Below the pieces are notes generated by a model that was not told the origin of the DNA, did no database searches, and saw only the letters and a list, made by a program, of their open reading frames with translations. From positions 1 to 64,000 of the forward strand of contig NZ_JAFFSX010000028.1 of the NCBI RefSeq assembly GCF_017948485.1: a stretch of DNA of 64,000 nucleotides, read 5' to 3'. This stretch comes from Streptomyces sp. GESEQ-35 (GTDB taxonomy: Bacteria > Actinomycetota > Actinomycetes > Streptomycetales > Streptomycetaceae). A program made the translations under genes and the position numbers. Positions 58,896 through 64,000 of this stretch are shown here, piece by piece (within the stretch, counting starts at the first letter, position 1; the number at the start of each line of letters is the position of its first letter).

Positions 58896-59623
58896 TCCGC
58901 GCCGCCCTGGCGCAACACATACCCCACCCCACGCACCGTGTGCACGAGCCGCGGCTCGCCGCCCGCCTCGGTCTTGCGGCGCAGGTACATGACGTACACG
59001 TCGAGGGAGTTGGAGCTCGGCTCGAAGTCGAAGCCCCAGACCGCCTTCAGGATCTGCTCCCTCGTCAGCACCTGACGCGGATGCGCCAGGAACATCTCCA
59101 GGAGCGTGAATTCCGTGCGTGTCAGCTCCACCGGGCGTCCACCCCGCGTCACCTCACGCGTGGCCAGATCCATCCGCAGGTCGGCGAAGGTCAGCGCCTC
59201 GTCGTCCTGGGCCGTGCCCGCCGCGGCCGCGTACGAGCTGCGCCGCAGCAGCGCGCGGACGCGGGCGAAGAGTTCGTCGAGTTCGAAGGGCTTGACGAGG
59301 TAGTCGTCGGCTCCGGCGTCGAGGCCCGTGACCCGGTCGCCAACGGTGTCGCGAGCCGTGAGCATGAGGATCGGTGTCGTGTCGCCGGCGCCGCGGATGC
59401 GGCGGGCGGCGGTGAGGCCGTCCATGCGGGGCATCTGGATGTCGAGGACGAGCAGGTCGGGCTTGTAGAGCGTCGCCTTCTCCAGGGCGTCGGCGCCGTC
59501 GACCGCGACCTCCGTGCCGTACCCCTCGAAGGCGAGGCTGCGCTGGAGTGCTTCGCGCACTGCCGGCTCGTCGTCGACGATCAGGATGCGCTGGGGGTCA
59601 CGGTCGCCATCGGCGGGGCTCAT
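58892..59623 (-). CDS. OmpR-family response regulator (MprA-like)
   Basis: A 243-residue regulator: receiver with VDDEPAVR, acceptor Asp in LVLDIQMPRMDG (about residue 59) and YLVKPF. The winged helix is VELTRTEFTLLEMFLAHPRQVLTREQI with LDVYVMYLRRKTE. It overlaps the kinase gene and follows a 59-aa gene by 59 bp. The three 11-bp-phased repeats upstream of the protease gene (61093-61119) are plausible binding sites. Confidence 0.93.
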   Translation of the reverse strand: MSPADGDRDPQRILIVDDEPAVREALQRSLAFEGYGTEVAVDGADALEKATLYKPDLLVLDIQMPRMDGLTAARRIRGAGDTTPILMLTARDTVGDRVTGLDAGADDYLVKPFELDELFARVRALLRRSSYAAAAGTAQDDEALTFADLRMDLATREVTRGGRPVELTRTEFTLLEMFLAHPRQVLTREQILKAVWGFDFEPSSNSLDVYVMYLRRKTEAGGEPRLVHTVRGVGYVLRQGGAE

Positions 59624-59682
59624 GGGCTCGGTTCCTCGGGTGCGGTGGGACGTGGGACGGTCGATCTCAGCGTCGCACGCTT

Positions 59683-59862
59683 TCAGCCTCGTACGGTACG
59701 GCTGCGGGTGCGGGCGGCGGCCGTACGACGGGCCCGGGTGCCGCTCACCGCCACCTCCGGCGCCCGCGGCGCCGGAGCGTGCAGTTCGTACGCCACTTCG
59801 AGGGCCAGGGCGAAGCCGGCCGGGTCGGCGGCGGTGACGGAGTGGGAGACCTGCTTGATCAT
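59683..59862 (-). CDS. 59-aa basic protein between protease and regulator genes
   Basis: ATG 59862 has a perfect AGGAGG 5 bases upstream. The product begins MIKQVSHSVTAADPAGFALA, continues LEVAYELHAPAPRAPEVAVSG and ends in a Thr/Arg-rich tail (RRTAAARTRSRTVRG). No membrane segment or known motif is present. It lies 34 bp after the protease gene and 59 bp before the response regulator, on the same strand, so it belongs to the stress operon. Confidence 0.7.
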   Translation of the reverse strand: MIKQVSHSVTAADPAGFALALEVAYELHAPAPRAPEVAVSGTRARRTAAARTRSRTVRG

Positions 59863-59896
59863 CGTGACCTCCTGGGTCGACTGGTCGCCTGGGCGA

Positions 59897-61069
59897 CTAG
59901 CTGTCGGAGCCGCCGGCCCGCAGCGTGGCCAGGTCGGACTTGACGGTGTTGATCGGGATGGCGAAGCCGAGGCCGACATTGCCGGCGCTGGACGAGGAGG
60001 TCGCGTCGGCGGCGGAGTACATCGCGGAGTTGATGCCGATGATGTTGCCGTTCATGTCGATGAGCGCGCCGCCGGAGTTGCCGGGGTTCAGGGACGCGTC
60101 CGTCTGGAGCGCCTTGTACGTCGTCGTGGACGAGCCGGTGTCGCCGTTGAACTGCTGGCCGCCGAACTCGAACGGCCACTGTCCGCTGCCGCCGCCCTGC
60201 TGCTGTTGCTGGCCCTCATCGGTGGACACGGTCACGTCACGGTTCAGGGCGGAGACGATGCCGCTGGTGACGGTGCCGGTCAGACCCTCGGGGGAACCGA
60301 TCGCCACGACCGTGTCGCCGACCTGCACACCGTCGGAGTTGCCGAGGGTGGCGGTCTTGAGGCCGGAGGCGTTCTCCAGCTTGATGAGCGCCAGGTCCTT
60401 CTTGCTGTCGGTGCCGACCACCTGCGCGGTGTACGTCTTGCCGTCGCTGGTGCTCACCTTGATCGACGAGGCGCCGGAGACGACGTGGTTGTTGGTGATG
60501 ATCTCGCCGTCGCTGGTGATGATCACGCCGGAGCCGGTGGACTCACCGGCGTTCGAGGTGGCGTTGATCTCGACGATGCTCGGGCTGACCGCCGCGGCGA
60601 CCCCGGAGACCGTGCCCTTCTGGCTGGACGGCACGACATTGGTGCTGGCGCTGGAGGCGGTCACCGTGTCGTTGCCGGTCAGCTCCTGGATGCCGTACGC
60701 CGTACCGCCGCCGATGGCCGCGGCGACGATCGCCACGGCGGCGAGGAGGGCGAGCGGGCCGCGGCTGCGCCGCTTCTTCGGCTCGGCAGGAGCGGGGTCG
60801 GCGGGGGCGGCCGTCAGGACCGCGGTTCCGCCGTCGCCGCCGTGACCGGCGTCGTCCGCCGCGAACCCGGCCGGAGCCGACGCGTGCGCGGCCTGCGAAG
60901 GCCAGACGGTCGTCCCGGGCTCAACAGTGACCGGCGGCTGGTACGCCGGCGGGGGCGGCCACTCGGGGTTGACGGGGGAGGAGGCGTGCTGCTGGGCGTA
61001 CGTCGACTGCTGCTGGTCGCCCTCGCTGGGGTACTCGTACTCGCCGCTGCGGCGGATGCTCTCGGTCAT
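59897..61069 (-). CDS. HtrA/DegP-like S1C serine protease without PDZ domain
   Basis: A 390-residue membrane-anchored protease. A Pro/Gln-rich cytoplasmic tail of about 100 residues precedes one helix (GPLALLAAVAIVAAAIGGGTAYG). The trypsin-like domain has catalytic His in ITNNHVV, Asp in KKDLALIKL and Ser in LNPGNSGGALID. The protein ends right after the protease domain (PINTVKSDLATLRAGG), so the PDZ domain common in HtrA is missing. It probably degrades misfolded extracytoplasmic proteins. Upstream are three CTCAG repeats spaced 11 bp. Confidence 0.92.
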   Translation of the reverse strand: MTESIRRSGEYEYPSEGDQQQSTYAQQHASSPVNPEWPPPPAYQPPVTVEPGTTVWPSQAAHASAPAGFAADDAGHGGDGGTAVLTAAPADPAPAEPKKRRSRGPLALLAAVAIVAAAIGGGTAYGIQELTGNDTVTASSASTNVVPSSQKGTVSGVAAAVSPSIVEINATSNAGESTGSGVIITSDGEIITNNHVVSGASSIKVSTSDGKTYTAQVVGTDSKKDLALIKLENASGLKTATLGNSDGVQVGDTVVAIGSPEGLTGTVTSGIVSALNRDVTVSTDEGQQQQQGGGSGQWPFEFGGQQFNGDTGSSTTTYKALQTDASLNPGNSGGALIDMNGNIIGINSAMYSAADATSSSSAGNVGLGFAIPINTVKSDLATLRAGGSDS

Positions 61070-61092
61070 GTCTCAGAGCTTGTCGCTCCTCG

Positions 61093-61119
61093 ATGAGAGC
61101 TCCCTGAGTGCTTGCTGAG
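61093..61119 (-). promoter_or_regulatory. Three 11-bp-spaced CTCAG repeats upstream of the protease gene
   Basis: On the minus strand CTCAG (61115-61119), CTCAG (61104-61108) and CTCAT (61093-61097) recur with an exact 11-bp period, 24-50 bp before the protease start. Helical-turn spacing is typical of OmpR-family regulator sites, so the adjacent response regulator is the prime candidate. Confidence 0.6.
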
Positions 61120-61205
61120 AACGCCGCCAGAACCTCGTTTGCCCGATGTAAAGGCCTCTCTGGCGGCTTGGCCAGGCCTCTCAGACAACCCTCATGAAGG
61201 GGTCG

Positions 61206-62231
61206 TCACGCCTCACAGCCGCAGGATCGCCGTATCACCAACTGCGAAGGGAACACCTTCAGCCGCTCGCGGCGCGAACCCGCCACCCGCAGACCGTCGT
61301 CCAGGACCAGGTCCACCGCCGCGCGCGCCATGGCCGAGCGGTCCGAGGCGATCGTGGTCATGGGCGGGTCGGCGAGGGCCGCTTCCTTGATGTCGTCGAA
61401 GCCGATGACGCCCAGCTCGCCCGGCACGTCGATGCGCAGCTCGCGGGCCGCGCGCAGCAGGCCGATGGCCTGGTCGTCGGTGGAGCAGAAGATCGCGGGC
61501 GGGCGGCTGGGCCCGGCGAGGATCTCCAGGGCGATGTGGTACGCGTCGTAGCGGTTGTACGGCGCTTCGAACAGCCGTCCCTCGGTGGGGATCCCGGCCT
61601 CGTCCATCGCGCGCCGCCAGCCCTCGACGTGGTCGGAGACGGGGTCGCCGACCGAGGGGGTCTCGGCGGTGCCGCCCATACAGGCGACGTAGTCGTAGCC
61701 GTGCTCCAGGAGATGGCGGGTGGCGAGCTGGGCGCCGCCCAGGTCGTCCGTGACCACCGCGACGTCGTCGATCGCCTCGGGCCGCTCGTGCAGCAGCACC
61801 ACCCGGGCGTCCCAGGCGTCGATCTCGGCGGCGGCGTTGTCGTTCAGTGCGTGACTGACCAGGATCAGTCCCGAGACCCGCATACCGAGGAAGGCCCGCA
61901 GATAGTGGACCTCGCGCTCGGCGATGTAGTCGGAGTTCCCGACCAGCACCATTTTCCCGCGCTCGGAGGCGGCCTGTTCGACCGCGTGCGCCATCTCCCC
62001 GAAGAAGGGCTGGCGGGCGTCCGGCACGATCAGGCCTATGAGGTCCGTGCGCCGCGACGCCATGGCCTGCGCGACCCGGTCGGGCCGGTAGCCCAGCTCC
62101 TTGATCGCGGCGAGTACACGCTCGCGCGTGGCCGGGGCGACCGGCCGGGGTCCGTTGTTGATGACGTAACTGACGACAGCAGTTGACGTCCCTGCCAGTC
62201 GCGCCACATCATCCCGAGTCACCTTGGCCAC
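61206..62231 (-). CDS. LacI family transcriptional regulator
   Basis: A 341-residue repressor. The N-terminal helix-turn-helix with hinge is TRDDVARLAGTSTAVVSYVINNGPRPVAPATRERV (about residues 5-40), followed by a periplasmic-binding-like domain (LIGLIVPDARQPFFGEMAHAVEQAA; IGFDDIKEAALADPPMTTI). The ligand, probably a sugar or nucleoside, is unknown. No transport or catabolic genes are adjacent, so it may act on remote targets. ATG start; it is 95 bp downstream of glnR. Confidence 0.92.
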   Translation of the reverse strand: MAKVTRDDVARLAGTSTAVVSYVINNGPRPVAPATRERVLAAIKELGYRPDRVAQAMASRRTDLIGLIVPDARQPFFGEMAHAVEQAASERGKMVLVGNSDYIAEREVHYLRAFLGMRVSGLILVSHALNDNAAAEIDAWDARVVLLHERPEAIDDVAVVTDDLGGAQLATRHLLEHGYDYVACMGGTAETPSVGDPVSDHVEGWRRAMDEAGIPTEGRLFEAPYNRYDAYHIALEILAGPSRPPAIFCSTDDQAIGLLRAARELRIDVPGELGVIGFDDIKEAALADPPMTTIASDRSAMARAAVDLVLDDGLRVAGSRRERLKVFPSQLVIRRSCGCEA

Positions 62232-62294
62232 GCGCGGAGTCTACGCGGATGGACCCACTCTGGGCAGGGCGTAAAGATGCTCAGCTGTGCGACT

Positions 62295-62323
62295 CCTGTG
62301 GGCGGGCGGTACCCGCCCACAGG
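62295..62323 (-). terminator. glnR terminator hairpin
   Basis: CCTGTGGGCGGG (62295-62306) pairs with CCCGCCCACAGG (62312-62323) around a 5-nt loop, a 12-bp stem lying 4 bp beyond the glnR stop. It should separate glnR from the LacI gene. Confidence 0.88.
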
Positions 62324-62326
62324 TCG

Positions 62327-63115
62327 TCAGGCCTCGGCCGGGACCTCGGCGGCATCCAGGGAGGCCGTCTCGTCCGCATCCTCCGGCTTTGGCTGGTCCG
62401 CCTTGGCCTTCGCCTCGTCCGAGGAACGCTCCGAGCGGTCCGCCTTCTCCGGCGTAACGAATCGATAACCGACGTTCCGGACGGTCCCGATCAGCGACTC
62501 GTGCTCGACTCCGAGCTTGGCGCGCAGCCGTCGTACGTGGACGTCGACGGTCCGGGTGCCACCGAAGTAGTCGTAGCCCCAGACCTCCTGAAGGAGCTGC
62601 GCGCGCGTGAAGACCCGGCCCGGGTGCTGCGCGAGGTACTTCAGGAGCTCGAACTCCTTGAAGGTGAGGTCGAGGACCCGGCCCTTGAGCTTGGCGGAGT
62701 ACGTCGCCTCGTCGACCGACAGGTCGCCGTTGCGGATCTCCATGGGGGAGTCGTCGTTCACGATCTGCTGGCGGCCCATGGCCAGCCGCAGCCGCGCCTC
62801 GACCTCCGCCGGGCCGGCGGTGTCCAGCAGGACGTCGTCGATGCCCCAGTCGGCGGTGACGGCGGCCAGGCCGCCCTCGGTGACGACGAGGATGAGCGGG
62901 CAGCCGGGGCCCGTGGAGCGCAGCAGCTGACACAGACTGCGCACCTGCGGTAGGTCACGGCGGCCGTCGATCAGGATGACGTCGGCACCCGGGGTGTCGA
63001 CGAGAGCGGGGCCCTCCGCGGGGGCCACCCGCACGTTGTGCAGGAGAAGGCCAAGAGCGGGGAGCACCTCCGTCGACGGCTGGAGGGCATTGGTCAGGAG
63101 CAGCAGAGAACTCAT
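62327..63115 (-). CDS. glnR: Nitrogen global regulator GlnR
   Basis: A 262-residue atypical OmpR-family regulator that in Streptomyces controls glnA, amtB and other nitrogen genes. The receiver keeps one Asp (VILIDGRRD, about residue 50) but lacks the usual acidic pocket, matching GlnR, which works without a kinase. The winged helix is VLDLTFKEFELLKYLAQHPGRVFTRAQLLQEVWGYDYFGGTRTVDVHVRRLRAKLG. A charged KAD/EAK-rich tail of about 40 residues follows. ATG 63115 has GAGGAA about 8 bases upstream. It is followed by a strong terminator. Confidence 0.94.
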   Translation of the reverse strand: MSSLLLLTNALQPSTEVLPALGLLLHNVRVAPAEGPALVDTPGADVILIDGRRDLPQVRSLCQLLRSTGPGCPLILVVTEGGLAAVTADWGIDDVLLDTAGPAEVEARLRLAMGRQQIVNDDSPMEIRNGDLSVDEATYSAKLKGRVLDLTFKEFELLKYLAQHPGRVFTRAQLLQEVWGYDYFGGTRTVDVHVRRLRAKLGVEHESLIGTVRNVGYRFVTPEKADRSERSSDEAKAKADQPKPEDADETASLDAAEVPAEA

Positions 63116-63297
63116 ACGTCTGGTTCCTCCTCGGTCCCTGCGAGGACGTGTGCGGTGTATCACCTGCTCTGCGATCCCGGCGGCCCCGTACACCTGCGGT
63201 TACCTGGAGTTTCCCGCTTCGTATACAACGCTTCCGAAAGCACAAAAGGACCCGGGGGCTTCGCTGCCCGAGTCCTCTGTCCAGCAGAATAGCCCAC

Positions 63298-64000
63298 ATG
63301 AGCGCTGGCGCGGCAGGTCATGTGGCACGATCCACCGTTCGTCCGACATCCGAGACGGACACGGCGGGGTCTTTGCGTACGTTTCTGCGTACGTTCGACG
63401 GAGTGACGATCGACGCCGTATACGAGCCGGGCGGCGTCGTATACGACGCCGGAGCGCCACCTTCCGGTGATGTGGTGTTCGTCGTCGCGCACGGTTTCAC
63501 CGGTGATGTGGACAAGCCGCACGTGCGACGGGTGGCACAGGCGTTCGCCCGGCACGGCTCGGTCGTCACCTTCTCCTTCAGAGGCCACGGGCGGTCCGGC
63601 GGCACCTCGACGGTCGGCGACCGTGAGGTGCACGACCTCGCCGCCGCGGTCACCTGGGCCCGCCAGCTGGGGCACAAGCGCGTGGCGACGATCGGCTTCT
63701 CGATGGGCGGCTCGGTCGTGCTGCGGCATGCGGCGCTGTACGGCGCCTCGGCCGAGGCGGCCGGGCTGGAGCACGAGGGGCGCACCGAAGCGCAGACCGA
63801 CGCGGTGATCTCGGTGAGTGCCCCCGCCCGCTGGTACTACCGGGGCACGCCCCGGATGCGGCGCGTGCACTGGCTGGTCACCCGCCGGGAGGGGCGCCTG
63901 GCGGCCCGCTACGGGCTCCGGACCAGGATCACCCACCGCGGCTGGGACCCGGTCCCCCTCTCCCCGGTCGAGGCCGTCCCGCACATCGCGCCCACGCCGC
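63298..64000 (+). CDS. Alpha/beta hydrolase, 3' end beyond the window
   Basis: An open frame running off the right edge, at least 234 codons. DVVFVVAHGFTGDVDKPHVR carries the oxyanion HG, FSFRGHGRSGG follows, and the nucleophile elbow is IGFSMGGS. The lid region begins with APARWYYRGTPRM. It belongs to the serine hydrolases of the alpha/beta fold; substrate unknown. ATG 63298 and GTG 63403 are both possible starts and neither has a clear ribosome site. It is divergent from glnR. Confidence 0.82.
   Translation, partial: MSAGAAGHVARSTVRPTSETDTAGSLRTFLRTFDGVTIDAVYEPGGVVYDAGAPPSGDVVFVVAHGFTGDVDKPHVRRVAQAFARHGSVVTFSFRGHGRSGGTSTVGDREVHDLAAAVTWARQLGHKRVATIGFSMGGSVVLRHAALYGASAEAAGLEHEGRTEAQTDAVISVSAPARWYYRGTPRMRRVHWLVTRREGRLAARYGLRTRITHRGWDPVPLSPVEAVPHIAPTP

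Overview
The window looks like a core chromosomal segment of a Streptomyces species. It is very GC-rich, uses many GTG and some TTG starts, and carries typical Streptomyces families: paired XRE/DUF397 genes, mycothiol synthase MshD, an atypical GlnR, CsoR, and a secreted pectinolytic enzyme. From memory, the order cmd cluster - pit - pstBACS - NUDIX - CHAD - ppk - ... - mshD - 5'-nucleotidase - DUF2993 - two-component pair - HtrA-like protease - LacI - glnR matches the S. coelicolor interval around SCO4125-SCO4160. No alignment was run. No tRNA, rRNA, CRISPR array, prophage, transposase or complete biosynthetic cluster was seen.

Layout. (1) 567-7732, minus strand: a six-gene cluster resembling a chromosomal type IV secretion/conjugation machine (cmdA-F of S. 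coelicolor): a degenerate VirD4-like coupling protein, a VirB4-like ATPase, an SCO6880-family protein, a polytopic VirB6-like protein, a VirB8-like bitopic protein and a small two-TM protein. A 132-bp segment bounded by 13-bp inverted repeats lies just upstream. (2) 8057-17464: accessory genes. These are an S53 peptidase, a divergent TetR/SDR pair, a frameshifted small lipoprotein, a PIG-L deacetylase, a catalytically odd SDR, a sigma factor with Cys-rich N-terminus and SnoaL-like C-terminus, an XRE/DUF397x2/anti-sigma-like ATPase group and a secreted esterase. (3) 17605-26582: a transglycosylase/NlpC cell-wall enzyme, AraC/VOC pair, UvrA-like ATPase, PAP2 phosphatase, covalent-flavin oxidase, small proteins, a lipoprotein and csoR with its operator. 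Three copies of dispersed Streptomyces-type palindromic repeats sit between these units.

(4) 26810-36702: phosphate economy. A DUF47-Pit low-affinity importer converges on the pstSCAB operon, which has an 11-bp-phased Pho box. NUDIX, CHAD and polyphosphate kinase genes follow. (5) 37035-44082: two ABC systems flank a near-perfect GntR operator. One is a GntR-ATPase-permease operon containing a tandem duplication that created a 49-aa chimeric ORF. The other is an ECF sigma / zinc anti-sigma / ABC / membrane-protein operon with a 49-aa ORF coupled by ATGA on both sides. (6) 44042-48194: mshD, secreted 5'-nucleotidase and a DUF2993 protein.

(7) 48195-57484: a second accessory island. It opens with an AT-richer leader, a 36-residue Lys/Pro-rich peptide gene and a strong hairpin, then an ABC exporter; this is the best candidate for an undescribed system. 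Next come a membrane protein/GntR pair behind twin 24-bp operator-like sites, an orphan response regulator, a pectate lyase-pectin methylesterase fusion, a second XRE/DUF397 group and a DUF6247/RelE-like pair resembling a toxin-antitoxin module. (8) 57459-64000: histidine kinase, response regulator, a 59-aa protein and a PDZ-less HtrA-like protease (with three 11-bp-phased repeats upstream) form an envelope-stress module. LacI regulator, glnR with a strong terminator and a truncated alpha/beta hydrolase end the window.
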